A model generated the notes under the pieces. The model saw only the letters and a program-made list of their open reading frames with translations, had not been told where the DNA came from and searched no databases. The position numbers and the translations under genes were made by a program. This document shows, piece after piece, positions 42,327 through 53,844 of a stretch of DNA of 64,000 bases. How positions within the stretch are numbered: the stretch's first letter is position 1; every line of letters starts with the position of its first letter. The DNA lies in the NCBI GenBank assembly GCA_031216915.1, contig CM062296.1:661231838-661295837 (forward strand), in the 5' to 3' direction. The stretch comes from Pictodentalium vernedei. Lineage: Eukaryota > Mollusca > Scaphopoda > Dentaliida > Dentaliidae.

Positions 42327-42532
42327 TTAACCCTTTACCCAACGCAGAGTACAGCAGAATGTATTATTTTAAATATCAGTTTTTTTCAAACTTTTCACAC
42401 CATATAAAAAAACATATCATGGAGCACCTCAGTGGAACGAGCTCGACAAGCTCGTTCCATTGAGGGGTCACATGATTTGGTTTTGTTGAAATTTTTTGAA
42501 AAATAATATTTTTCAAACTGCTGAATTTGCTA
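42327..42532 (+). mobile_element. TTAA-B MITE, 3' truncated
   Basis: TTAACCCTTTACCCAACGCA start and AACGAGCTCGACAAGCTCGT core, then breaks off after GCTGAATTTGC and continues into AATGTGGTATATTTAGTACA, which matches cargo of the 41.07 kb element. Confidence 0.83.
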
Positions 42533-42599
42533 ATGTGGTATATTTAGTACATTGCCTCCTCACGGACTACCAAATGTACGCAAACATTTACCACCCCGG

Positions 42600-43700
42600 G
42601 TTGACAAAGCAAAGTCAAATCAGAATTAAAAAGTCGAAGGTTTGGTAAAGATTGGTTTTCTCACGTAATAAAATATTGAAAGACAAGAACCAAATACTGA
42701 CACTCGAAGCAGGTACCCTCCCACCCCCGCTAACTAGTTTAGGCGTGGCGCCAAGTCGTGATGGGCAGAGGGGATACCACCCTCGCCCCTTTGCCGGTAG
42801 GTGTACCACATCCGCGAAACTGCCTCTATCGTTGTGGGGTTGTTGGAGGATACCATAGCTCCCTTGTCGGGAAGCACAAACTCCCTTGCCTGGCAGGTCA
42901 TGGGACCACCCCTGAAGATGTTGAGGATTTGAACTACAATTGGCCTCATATTGTTGCAAAATAATGAAAAGCAATTTTGGCATCAACTGTCTAAAACGTA
43001 CATACACAATCGTTGCCATGGTAAAAAGGATGTACAACCCAACGTGTAAATGTGTAGCATTACAAAAAAGATGCTGATAAAATATATTCGTTCAGTGTAC
43101 TCATGCATGGCGAGTTGTGCGTGGAATGTTCAACGTGTAAATATATACGCCCAGCGTTTCTCGTGTATTTAAACTGCAGCTGCATGACTTTTCACGCGGA
43201 CATATATTGTGGAGCTGGGTGTTCAATTTTAGCGCAAACTCTATTTTAGCTCTTGACGCTGCAAATCCTAACATTGAATGGATATATTAATTTGTACAAC
43301 ACTATTAGCAGTCAAAATCTAAACGTTCTGCATGCGTTAAACAAAAATCTAACGGTGCAATTTAATTTAACGCGTTGGGCGTATTTTCCCGAGTTGGATG
43401 CTTATGTGCACGATGAACAAATGTATACACGCAGAACATACCGCCCTTCAAGAGCATAATGGTACCAACTGCAGCGCTTTTACATTGCACACTGCAGTTG
43501 TCACCTTTCTGTTTTCAAAGGGCGATATGCTACTTTTTTTCGATAAAACGCACTTATTCAAAAGTACGCCATTTTGTTCAATCAATGATGGAAAAGTAAA
43601 GTTGAATGGAGATAAAACGCATCTCGCCTCTGTTTCCTGTATGGAAGGTCATAAACTTATGATTGATTGTGAAGTCTTCATGGTGAAAGTGGTACATCAT
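42600..43700. other. No gene recognised; GC-rich island
   Basis: 42710-42930 is much more GC-rich than its surroundings and open in several frames (up to 140 codons on minus, 42615-43037), with no domain I recognise. It may be part of an unseen repeat. The 113-codon plus frame 43398-43739 also lacks a domain. Confidence 0.4.
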
Positions 43701-43943
43701 TTAACTCTTTATCTTACACGAAAGGCAGACGACACTTGAAAACAAAATGACTGAATAACAATTTTTTTCATTTTTTGCGCCCAAATCATAGCTTATAACC
43801 CTCATTGGAACGAGCCTCATTGAGCTCGTTCCAATGAAGGGTCATAAGCTAGGTTTTTGAGACAAAAAAAATAATGAAAACTGGATGGTGATTTTTGGAA
43901 TAACACTGGCCGGTTTTGGTCGTTACATTGGATAGAGGGTTAA
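43701..43943 (-). mobile_element. TTAA-A MITE copy A9
   Basis: TTAACTCTTTATCTTACACG start, core CATTGGAACGAGCCTCATTG and mirror, end TTACATTGGATAGAGGGTTA. TTAA both sides, moderately diverged. Confidence 0.87.
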
Positions 43944-43944
43944 A

Positions 43945-45047
43945 TGATACACGATTTTCTCAATGTCCTTCCTTAGGTATGATTATGGTGAATTTAGAAT
44001 CATTTCTCTTGGTTGTGCAAAACTAGAAGAAACATAATGCCGTAATGGAATCATTTTAAGACTAACAACCTATTTTTTCTCCTGTTTCAGCAAACCCGGG
44101 GTAGTGGGGGGGGGGGGGTCGGGGGGGGGTGGTTACGTTCAATATTAACGCTCTCCTTCATGGGACGACAAAAAGTGAAAAGAGTATAAGGCGACACGGC
44201 TCAGCTTTGCTCCGATATAACTCAACAGAGTCGCATACCATTCCAAACACGGTCTCGGTCATTTTGAGACCAAGTAAGGTATGATGTGCATCAATATTTC
44301 GAACGATATCAATTTGATATAGCAAACATAACCACTCAGCTACTAAATAAGAAAATAAAAAAGAGAGAAAAAATACAGAGGGCAGTCAAATGATATAGAA
44401 GGCATTGAGCAATGTACATGAATTATGAATGAAAATATGTATATAACAAATGAATATTATGGTATTTGTATGATTGTATTGACAATATAGCCCATCTCTT
44501 AAAAAACATTACCTGAATAACTGAACTGAATAAAAGATTGTATTACGATGAAATATTTTAGTTCATCTCCTGAGAAAAACACATGTAAACTCAGAACATT
44601 TAACCGTGTGCACAAAACATTAAGCAGTGTCCCAATAAGACTAAAATCCTCGCCCTCTGATTGGATAAGAGCTTGCGTAGGTTCTTCTATGTTGACGGAT
44701 CCAGTAACATATGTTACCGTCTGACGTCACCACGCGAAATATTTGAAATGACGTTGCTCGTTTCGTAATATTATCATCAACGGAGTGACTTGCAAATCGT
44801 TTTATTTTTCTAGATTTTTCACACGAGCAGAAGACAATATGCCGAATGAAGTGTTGTTTAAATTATAAATCAGTTTTCGATTTGAACTAAGATGGAGAAA
44901 CCTGAATCTTTATCTGATTCATGGGTCATTTGTCCAGTGAAGCAATAGGGTACACGGGGCGTTCACTTTCTAAACTTGTAATCGTTGAAAGTTGCCTTGT
45001 TTATTTCACGATGTGAGTTTTGGGCTGTGTGTAGGCTCCTGTTGGAA
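43945..45047. other. No gene recognised; G tract
   Basis: G-rich interval at 44103-44130. No ORF with coding character, no shared repeat. Confidence 0.4.
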
Positions 45048-45048
45048 T

Positions 45049-45202
45049 ATATACGTTATTGTGATGAATTGACGGTAACATGGTATGAGGTCTGCGGTTC
45101 GGAGCTTATGTTCAACCGAGACGCTTCGTGTCACGGTTGAACATAAGCTCCGAACCGCAAACCTCAGCCCATGTTACCGTCAATTCGTCACAATAACTTA
45201 TA
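45049..45202. repeat. Near-perfect hairpin, about 68 bp arms
   Basis: GTGATGAATTGACGGTAACA and TGTTACCGTCAATTCGTCAC; GCGGTTCGGAGCTTATGTTC and GAACATAAGCTCCGAACCGC around AACCGAGACGCTTCGTGTCA. Only a few mismatches. Single copy. Confidence 0.85.
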
Positions 45203-45204
45203 AA

Positions 45205-45880
45205 GTTTGTGCATCGACAAATCTCCAAAAATTCCCTACAGGCAATAAGTACAACAAAGGATGAAAAATGATTGGCAGACGCCCCTAATTTTATTTCTGT
45301 TGTTTTGACAAATGTCTTTTTTATTTGAAAATCAAAACATTGATTGTTTAATTTCGTTTTGCTATAAGTTTCATTAAAAAACACAATTATGAGTTAAAAA
45401 CAAAAGTAAGTATTGTTAATGTATTCACACAAAGCTTCAAAGAATGATTTTAAATTTTGAAATCATCAAAATAAACCGATATTCTGACTTTAACCACTAT
45501 TTGTCCACATCAAACAGAGCATCAAAACTGCAAAAACTGCATATGTAATTTGTAGTTATCCCACTGCCGTCAAGTGAACTTAATTGAAAGGTCATATATT
45601 ATAGCCAACCAACAGCCATTTGGTTGAAGATTAAATATTGAAATGATGAATTAAAAAATCCAATATGGACAACTCCAATGAGTGTCTTTGAAGTTATATG
45701 TATTGTGTTGCTGCTACAAAAATAACTTTTTATAAAGATGGTAAGTTAACTTCAAAATAGAAAAAAAAAGATTTTGACATAAAAAGGTAATTTATTACCA
45801 AAATAATATTTCGCGTTTGTCCACCTTTGTCACTGTTTGTCTGGGCGTTTGCCAGTAAAAGAGTAAAAGCTTTATCCATT
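45205..45880. other. No gene recognised
   Basis: Very AT-rich sequence with no shared repeat or ORF of note. Confidence 0.35.
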
Positions 45881-46010
45881 AACCCCTCGAACACCGGTGG
45901 TATATTCCATGTCAGCGCAATGGAATCATTTGAGATACTCCATATTCATTATTTGGGGAAGACCAATTAATATTTTCAGCATTGAAAAAGATGATTGTCC
46001 TTCTCCCTAA
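45881..46010 (-). mobile_element. TTAA-C MITE copy C6, fragment
   Basis: TTAACCCCTCGAACACCGGT start, GGTATATTCCATGTCAG, CTCCATATTCATTATTTGGG and AGACCAATTAATATTTTCAG; the rest is diverged. Reverse orientation. Confidence 0.6.
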
Positions 46011-46011
46011 A

Positions 46012-46990
46012 TTAACCGAGCAATCATTTATTTTATGAAATTTTTGGGGCATCCTAATACTGGACCAAATCAACGGGGTTTATTGTAGGGTTATTTTTTT
46101 TTGTTTATGTCCTTTGTTGTTCATTCAACATTCATAATACATTTACTAGTTTATCTTGAATAACTGTTGGGTGCAGACAGATGGACTTTATTCGTATTCA
46201 CAGATATCGGGCGACTACTTCCCCCAGTACTTCACGACAATAAAAAACTATTTACTAGTTTTCACTCTCAAGAATTCTAAATATTTTTTTATGGGGGGGG
46301 GGGGGAGGGAGGGGGTATTCTATTATGCTGAGCTGTCAACCGCCAACCTTCGTCTATATAAGGGCGACCATGCCTCGCCATCTTCCATACAACCACCCAG
46401 TGGCGGTTGTTAATGGGGTAAGAACGATATAACCGGTATCGTCATTTCTGACATCGCCAAATAATGTTGGATTGCTGTGACGCGGTCACGAGGTAACCTC
46501 GAATAAATCTATACATCGTTTCAGTGCACGTGACAAAATAATACACTGATACGTGAACTTCTGTTTCCTAAATATTGTTATAATGAATTTGGAGTTTCCT
46601 CTCTTCGACCATAAAATATAAAGAGAAGAATGATGTCTGATAGTTTGACGTGCTTTGTTAATAACACCATCGATAACATTGACGATAAAAGATTCCACAA
46701 ATTCAATTGTAAGTTTAAACTCTTTAACTAACTCAACTAAAAGACGACACTTAAAAAAAATCGTGATGTCTTAATTGGTAGAGTGCTGGAAGCACATATT
46801 TGGGCTTTACCCTGAAGTACAGGTACTGTCACAAAAGTCTTCAAATTCTCTGGATGTACTTCATATTATCTATGAAGTGAAATTATTTAGTATGTATGGA
46901 TTTGCCTTGTTACAATTTACGGGAGAGTTCTTTAGGCAAAGACATGTGATCAAGTTTTGCCAAAAATATAAAGAATATCTAGTTTTTTTG
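46012..46990. other. No gene recognised; G tract
   Basis: G tract at 46293-46306 in an 85-codon chance frame. No exon or shared repeat supported. Confidence 0.4.
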
Positions 46991-46995
46991 AGTGG

Positions 46996-47095
46996 ATAAC
47001 GAAAATTATCTCATGAGTGACCGAGACAAATGATTATTTTTCAAAAAAAGAAAACGACCATTTTCCTCGGTCACAAGTGAGATAATTTTCGGTAT
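46996..47095. repeat. Hairpin, 30 bp arms
   Basis: ATAACGAAAATTATCTCATG and CAAGTGAGATAATTTTCGGT, with GTGACCGAG/CTCGGTCAC, around an A-rich loop. Confidence 0.75.
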
Positions 47096-47146
47096 TCTTT
47101 TTATTATACGCTTTTTATAAGAATCTGATAATTCCACTCGTTTCAA

Positions 47147-47405
47147 CCTTGAATTGATGCATGAAAGCAAACAGCGCATTGAATCATTAATAAGCGGAAG
47201 TGATTTGATCGATAATCGGGAAAAGACAGCGGCTTGCAATCTGATTCCGTTGGCGGATTTCTAGTCCAAACATGGCCTGAAAGTCCGTAATATAAGTTTT
47301 TGGTTTGGTACGTCCTTTTAAAGGACGTACCAAACCAAAAACTTATATTACAGACTTTCAGGCAATGTTTGGGCTAGCTAGTTTCATGCATCAATTCAAG
47401 GTGAA
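47147..47405. repeat. Nested hairpin, outer and inner arms
   Basis: Outer CCTTGAATTGATGCATGAAA (about 47150) pairs with TTTCATGCATCAATTCAAGG (about 47381). The inner hairpin 47262-47379 pairs TAATATAAGTTTTTGGTTTG with CAAACCAAAAACTTATATTA around GGTACGTCCTTTTAAAGGAC. Probably a foldback element with an internal unpaired segment. Confidence 0.78.
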
Positions 47406-47409
47406 TACA

Positions 47410-47700
47410 TGTTGAATTATTGCTGGAAATGATCGGTATCCACTCAATAACACCAGGTGTTTTTTAATTTTTCGTTTTTAGTTTTTAGAACAAATTGATC
47501 ATTTCCGGTGATAATTTGACTCGTATTCAACTTGAAGTGATGCTTTAAAAGCCGCCATTTTGATTGATACTGTGAAAGTGAACATTTCCATATCTTCACA
47601 GTAGGGGATACGATTTCTATCTTTCCGCAATTTCTTCGATAATCTATCGTTTGCCGTATAATAAAATTCAATACTTTACCAGTTAAACATATTCATTTTC
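47410..47700. other. No gene recognised
   Basis: AT-rich spacer upstream of a candidate exon. Confidence 0.3.
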
Positions 47701-47767
47701 ATTTGAAACACTGCTTAGAACTAATGAGAACATACAACTACAGGATGAGGGTCTGCGGGATAGAGAA

Positions 47768-47884
47768 GATGGCGAGCCTGCCACAGTTCATCTATATCAT
47801 TGTTTTAAGTATATTTGATTGCTTTTTTATTGCAGATTTAAGTTACATTCAGCATTTATGCGGTTTCGAAGCCACGACGCAGGT
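47768..47884 (+). CDS. Candidate first coding exon (weak)
   Basis: An ATG in AGAAGATGGCGAGC begins a frame MASLPQFIYIIVLSIFDCFF followed by IADLSYIQHLCGFEA, reaching ACGCAG|GTATAA at 47885, a possible splice donor. The first 22 residues could be a signal peptide or a signal anchor, which would suit a secreted or membrane protein. The enclosing ORF also extends upstream to 47703. I recognise no family and see no second exon, so this is only a hypothesis. Confidence 0.25.
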
Positions 47885-48019
47885 ATAAAGTCAAGTTCAG
47901 CGAATCTTTTATATGTATTTATTTTTTATACTGTCAATTTTATATGAAGCGAAAAACAAAACAAATAGTTTTGGGTCATGTGTGAATAAAGGGAATAATC
48001 AAACACATCTACTATAATA

Positions 48020-48170
48020 TTAGAACGTTTCTTTTCATGTTCTATCGGTCGATAGTACCTGAGTTTGTGTGATTTCTGAAATAAAACCTGAAGCTGCTTC
48101 AGGTTTTATTTCAGAAATCACACAAATTCAGGTACTCTCGACCGATAGAACATGAAAAGAAACGTTCTAA
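48020..48170. repeat. Near-perfect hairpin, about 75 bp arms
   Basis: TAGAACGTTTCTTTTCATGT and ACATGAAAAGAAACGTTCTA; GTGTGATTTCTGAAATAAAA and its mirror around CCTGAAGCTGCTTCAGG. Almost no mismatches, so it should be young. Single copy. Confidence 0.88.
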
Positions 48171-48171
48171 T

Positions 48172-49189
48172 TATTTTATTATGCCGAACAAAAAATAACG
48201 TTCATTGTTAAGCGTTAACTGCAACATGCCATCAATCTTGTAATAACAATGTAGTAGAATCCAAAAACATGACGTCATTTCGAACGAATGACGTCTCTTC
48301 GAAAATGACTTGTCACAAGTGACGTCGCTTTGGGAGTTTCTATATGCTGTTCATGTTATAATTCATTGTTAATGCTTGCGTGATAAGTGGTATCAATTAA
48401 TGGAATATAAATTCATGTTTGTTGGACGACGATAGTTGTTAGAATTAAGCGGAGTGAAACAATTTATTTTGAACTTGAGGCGGAGGCTCAGTGAGGTCGA
48501 GGAGTACTAAACCTGTGGAAATATAATTGATTGAAGTCATAACTCATATTCAGGATTCACTGAAGTGGTGGACAAAACGTGAGTTTTTAATATTTCTGAT
48601 TCTTTTGAATTCATTGTTTGCAGTTAAAATTAAAAACACACCCACTGAAGATGATATATTTGTTGGTAAGGCTGTGTCTTTCGGTGACGAAAAAAGTTAA
48701 TCAGACACAGCGCCAGCGTGCGTAATCGACGCTGATCAATGGTACTGGAGCTTACATTTTCTTTGTTCTCTTGTCTCCAGGGAAGAACGTTCCAATACTA
48801 CCCGCGTTTTGCCCCCAAACTCCAGTACTATGACTTTTAGAAGGTGTCAAATTAACCAATCACGGCTGATGTTACAAACGTGAGGCATAATAATGCTGTT
48901 TAGTTTTATACAGGCCCGTAGCAAGTCTTGTTGCTCTTTCATTCTCCCATTCTAGCAAACGGTGATGCAGTCAGTTTGGTTTGAGCATAAGCTAAACGGC
49001 AGTCTCAGTTGACGGGACACACCGAAGGTTTTAACTAAGAGTGTACAGAATGTTTGGATTCGTAAGCAGCTTTTGCTACACGGGAGCCAATGCCTTTTAT
49101 ATTCTCCATTTCGATTTCGGAGCCTTAAGCGACCCCCGAATCCGGACATTGAACAAAAATAAAATGTTGACTCTTATAATTACCAACTA
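48172..49189. other. No gene recognised
   Basis: AT-rich with two TGACGTC motifs near 48269 and 48288. No ORF with domain. Confidence 0.4.
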
Positions 49190-49191
49190 TA

Positions 49192-50773
49192 CACCTGGAA
49201 CTTAACTGAGCACCCCCTGTTTTTCGCAGTGGTGTTAATATAAACTGTCATTATTTTCGTGCTATCTTTCAAATGGCAAAAAGTGATTGTTTGCAGAACG
49301 ATTGGTCTATTGACAAATGAAAGACAACACAATGATGAAAATATGCAGTATTTTAATGACGCTAATTACACATATCTGTCACTAATGTTTTAATGGAAAA
49401 ATGTTCTCTGACAAGTACGTTCTTGGAACGGTCCATGATGAAGCAATGCCGGTGATTACTGACAAAAATGTAGCCTGTGATCTCCTGAACACAATAGCAG
49501 TGTCTGACGTCAGTAGCGAGTGTATCCACCACGTTCCCGGATGACAGCCTGAACCCTCTCCTAATGATACTTGTGAGTCTTCTGATACGGTCCAGAGACA
49601 TCTGCTCCCACTCCTTATGAAATGCAGCTTCCTAATCAGCCAAATTCTGTACAGGCAGGTCCTTTGCTTGCACGCGACATCCAAGAAAGTCCCAGATGTG
49701 TTATAAGGGATTCAAATTGGGGCTCATTGCAAGCCAAGGTAGTGTTGTAATAGCGTTGTTCTGAGGAATGCTCTCACAGCATGGGGACGATGTGGCCTTG
49801 CATTGTCGTCCATGAATACAGGGCGAGTAGCCAACAGGTGGTTATCAAAATGAAGCACGACAACCGGATTGAGAATGTCCCGGATGTACTGATAACCACT
49901 GAGATTCTCACGTGCAGTCATCATATCAAGTTTACAATCACGAGAGAGGCCTCCCCAGATCATTACTGATCCTCCACCATAAGGAACAGTAGGTTTGATG
50001 TTCCTGGGCACGTGTAAGCAGTATTTCTATGCCTCCACAATCTCATGCGACCATCTGTGACGTGAAGCAGGAGCCTACTCTGGTCTGACCGATGGACTCT
50101 CCTCCACGTCCTGAGATTCCAATGTTGTCGTGCCATACACCACTCCAAACGTCGTCTTTGATGCTAATCAGACAGAGCTGGACGCTTGATGACCCTTCTG
50201 TACCGCATTCCCAGTGCTTTGAGACGGTTTCGGACAGTTCTGTTGCACAGACGCCTGTTGGGAAGTCAAAGGCGTTTCAAAACCCCAATTGAAGCAAAGG
50301 GTTCACGCCTAACGAGGCGTGCCAGACTCCGATCTTCCCTAGGAGAGGTATTTTGGGGTTGTCCAGGCCTTGGTCGGTCCTTAACATCGTTGCTTTGTTA
50401 ATGTTTTCGGACAAGTCTGCTGATGACAGAATGACTATAGCCAAGTTGCCCTTCAATAGCTTTGAATGACATGCCAACGATTTGCCATCTTAGTGCCTCT
50501 GACAGTCTCCCCATTGCCATGTCAACATTTATTGAAAAAAGAAGTGACAAAGTTTCTTGTTTTATACCCAGATATTGCATGTGCATGATAGTGTTTTTGT
50601 GACATTCGTTGGAAGCATACAGCATGTGGACAATGGGATGTGTATGGGGTACGCTATCTACCAGAAACATCAGGTTTCACCAGATGAAATGTACTACAAG
50701 ACATAGCAATCATTAAAACAGCAACTTCACTGTCACGAAACATTTCAGGGGGTGCTTAATTAAGTTCCATGTG
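49192..50773 (-). mobile_element. Nearly complete Tc1-like transposon
   Basis: 28 bp inverted ends (CACCTGGAACTTAACTGAGC at 49192 and TTAATTAAGTTCCATGTG at the right) match except at three or four positions and are flanked by TA (49190-49191, 50774-50775). Length 1,582 bp and a central transposase pseudogene on the minus strand are standard for the Tc1 group. Non-functional because of multiple lesions in the transposase. Confidence 0.92.
49510..50520 (-). pseudogene. Tc1-like transposase pseudogene
   Basis: About 337 codons, the normal length for a Tc1-family DDE transposase. From the N-terminus: a helix-turn-helix region reading LSEALRWQIVGMSFKAIEGQ and YSHSVISRLVRKH; a basic linker (DRPRPGQP); a first catalytic aspartate in a SDQSR phrase (usual SDESRF); GGGSVMIWGGLS; the second aspartate in FMDDNARPHR; and the C-terminal ERVQAVIRERGGYTRY with stop at 49510-49512. 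The third catalytic region, usually SPDLNPIEH, reads SPNLNPL then a stop where the catalytic Glu should be, then H. At least three further stops or frameshifts split the frame. The enzyme would cut and paste DNA at TA sites; this copy cannot. Confidence 0.9.
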
Positions 50774-50775
50774 TA

Positions 50776-51400
50776 TAATATGAAGATTAAAAATGAGAAT
50801 AGGCAGCATTTCTAAAGATTAAGTCTAGCGCGCCGCTATTTGGCGCTCAGGGCGGATGTCTGCCACAAAATTGCTACCTAAATGGGTTACTATTTACAGA
50901 TGCTATATACTTCATGGCAATCACCAATAAATTGTACACGCGATTTTGTTTACTAAATATGTTCCTAGCTAGTGACATATCAGTTCTTTTCTTCAATGTG
51001 TTATCAAATGAAGTCGTCTCTGTTCCGCATCAACTTGACTTTAGACAAATGGTATTTTCTTGAATAAAGAAACGCAAGTTTAACCTGAAAGGGACTGGAC
51101 AGTTTTTCACGTTCCGCTACATCAAAACGTATAACATTTGTAGCTCAGCAGTGGACTCTTTTCAGGTGTAGGTAACAAATGCACCACGACGATGACCGAT
51201 TTTAGGTGATTTGCCCAGGCTGTGATGGCTCAAGTTCCGACTGATAAAACATTTCTACATTCTTCGTCGAAGGCATGCCTTGGTTATGTAGTTGGAGTAT
51301 TAGTCATTCGGGATCAATATTCATACTATTCTTATAATGAAAGTGAGTTAACATCCACAGTAATGGAGGTTTAAAACCTGAAAAATTTAATTCACGTTTA
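50776..51400. other. No gene recognised
   Basis: Unique spacer to the right of the Tc1-like element. No ORF or shared repeat. Confidence 0.4.
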
Positions 51401-51401
51401 T

Positions 51402-51600
51402 TAACCCTTTCAACCCAGGAGACCGATTTGCCGGTCTTGGAACACGATACATCCTATTTTCATTAAATAGGATGTGTGGGATAGACCAATCAATATTTTC
51501 AACGTACAGCCGCAAGGCTGCACGTTGAAAATATTAATTGTTCTACCCCAGATAATAAATATAGACTCTTCCAATTGGGTTCAAATGGCAAAGGCAGTAA
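51402..51600 (+). mobile_element. TTAA-C MITE copy C7
   Basis: TTAACCCTTTCAACCCAGGA start, GGGATAGACCAATCAATATT, hairpin CGTACAGCCGCAAGGCTGCA, TTGTTCTACCCCAGATAATA, GACTCTTCC and a degraded end GGGTTCAAATGGC. Confidence 0.78.
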
Positions 51601-51812
51601 AATTTACCGAAGGTAGATGTAGTCAAATGATGTGGTCACCTATCTAGATAAGAAACTATTTGCTTCTTGAAATACCGCCAATAAAAGATGCATTCAACAT
51701 GCTTCATGACCAGTGTTTCAATTGTGTATCGGTCTATTATTTTGCCTTTCGTCTATTAAGAGTATTTCTAACATATCATGTTGACAGATAAAAGTTAATT
51801 TCGTTTTAATTT

Positions 51813-52042
51813 TTAACCCTTTACCCAACGTAAGGGCCAAAACCGGCCATCGCTATTCACAAAATCGCCTATTAATGTTTCATTTTTTGTCTCAAAAACA
51901 TAGGTTATGACCCCTCTTTGGAACGAGCCCGTCCAATGAGGGGTCATAACCTATGTTTGTGAGACAAAAAATGAAAAAAATTAGTTAATCAAGAATTTTG
52001 TTTGCAAGTGTCGTCTGCTTTTCATGTTTGGTAAAGGGTTAA
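51813..52042 (+). mobile_element. TTAA-A MITE copy A10
   Basis: TTAA both sides, start CCCTTTACCCAACGTAAGGG, end CATGTTTGGTAAAGGG. The central GAGCTCG arm is shortened (GGAACGAGCCCGTCC). Confidence 0.87.
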
Positions 52043-52044
52043 AG

Positions 52045-52385
52045 CCTAATAGAAAAAACACTTTGTGGTCTCGTCGGGATGAGATGAATTCAATGAAGAG
52101 CCACAACTATGTTAGAGTAGCTATTGCGGATAGTAGGCGTACTTTTTGGTAGAGCATTGAAAGGCTGTTTTGTCTGCTTAGATGCTTCGGTCGCTTTTTA
52201 TCCCTTATCACTCATAGTAATATTCTTCTTGTATTCTTCTACATAGACAAAGTGAGAAAATCATTCCCATGATCTAAAACAGAAAACAAGGCATCTAATA
52301 AGAGAAATGAAGACCGAGTGACATACTGAGCTGTACAAAGTTTATAACTCTACAATACACTATTTCGTGAACAAAATGAGATACC
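52045..52385. other. No gene recognised
   Basis: AT-rich spacer, no ORF above 60 codons. Confidence 0.35.
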
Positions 52386-52387
52386 TC

Positions 52388-52600
52388 TTACGGTCGCCAT
52401 GAACTGATCACTTGCACTGGTGGGCAATATTTCCACGGACGCAATAATATTAGATTCCAAACATTAATTATAGGACCAATCAACACAACATTAACATTAA
52501 TTAAAATTTTGCTGCTGATAATTTTTATTACCTGGAAAACGCATGCGTGGACATTACTGCCCACGCGTGGATTACGACCAGTCCACGGCGACTGTACTGT
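52388..52600 (+). mobile_element. Family E MITE, copy E2
   Basis: GCAATATTTCCACGGACGCA, TAATTATAGGACCAATCAAC, CCTGGAAAACGCATGCGTGG and right end CGACCAGTCCACGGCGACTG. The CACCGGGT hairpin has been deleted from the middle. Confidence 0.82.
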
Positions 52601-52609
52601 TAATAGCGA

Positions 52610-53755
52610 AAGGAGTACGGAGCTGACTTCATAATTGATATACAATTAATTTAAAGGATGTGACAATGACGTCTCCCCTTTACCCCACGCTAGAAATTCG
52701 GAAGTATTTCGAAGAGTAACTGACCACGAAGCAGACCCTGGGCACTGACATGATATCCCAAGTAAGTACCCAGTAGTTGAGAAAAGAGAGATAGACAGAG
52801 GGAGGTGTTTTAGAGGCGAAAACCGTTACGGTTACAGTAGCTACCAGAATCAGAGGGTTTCCTGGGAACTTAAACGTATGTTTCTGCCGAATAGAGGAAG
52901 AGCGATTGTGTCCGCATGCCAATTACAACCACAAAAAGCGAGCAGATGATGCACACAGGCAGACCTGTGCACACAACCAGCTTGCGTTTTGCGGCTTGCT
53001 AACACAAACGGTGTTTTGCGGATGTAATCGGTCCTGCCTGTGGATAAAATCCGTTTGTTTCCGGACACAATCGGCCGGCTTTTTTGCGACGTAGTCTGCT
53101 TACAGACACAATTTGTCCTGTTGACCTCATCGGTCGAAACACACGTGTATAATGTTAAAATCAGCTGCGCTTGCCCTTATTAAGTTTCTTACCGAAACAC
53201 TACTGAGCAGAGAAAAAGGTAAACCAGTCGAACATTCAGGGCAAGCAGTTGATTAATTTGAAATTTAGACGAAACCCTTTCAAATCAAGTATTTTTGCTT
53301 TGTGGTCGCTTGATTCAGTATGGGGCACATTCGATGCGAGTAATGCGACAACGATTTAATCAACGATTCCATTAGTCTTCTTCAGATTGCATTTTCAACG
53401 CATGCATATTATATAACGGTCAATTGATTTGGGCTTTCGTATTCCGTCGATTTGACCTGATCAAATCGGACACATGAAACGTATCTTGCCAATCTGATTT
53501 AAACAGCTCGATGGATTACGTCAATTGAAATGAAATGAACGTTGAAATAATATGTTTATTTTTTGGCAGTGGGTAGTAAATATATGAGCATGACCATAGA
53601 CGCTCGTGACCTGGACGAAGATGGACGGAAAATACTCGTTTTTGAGAATACATAATCGATTTGGGCCTTATCATAATGTGAAACAGAAACAATAAACACA
53701 ACTTTGGATATATAACTGCGTATTTACAAAGTTAGTGGGCAACAAAATTTACAAT
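52610..53755. other. No gene recognised; degenerate local repeats
   Basis: At 52940-53110 short words such as GTTTGCGG, GTGCACAC and CACAATCGG recur on both strands, giving a degenerate local repeat. ORFs of 60-80 codons have no domain. Confidence 0.4.
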
Positions 53756-53780
53756 TATGTCATTTTAAAATTAATTTGTG

Positions 53781-53842
53781 CAGATCGACCATATTTTGCT
53801 CTTCGATCATCATATCTGCCATATTTTGCTCTTAGATCATCA
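53781..53842. repeat. Short tandem duplication, about 30 bp
   Basis: CCATATTTTGCTCTTCGATC then CCATATTTTGCTCTTAGATC, each followed by ATCATA. Confidence 0.75.
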
Positions 53843-53844
53843 TA

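Noticed and set aside
42615-43037. 140-codon minus ORF over a GC-rich island
   Set aside because: Several frames are open at once, as expected from low stop density in GC-rich DNA; no domain recognised.
46156-46413. Possible promoter: TATATAAGG near 46355
   Set aside because: A lone TATA-like word next to a G tract, with no coding exon downstream.
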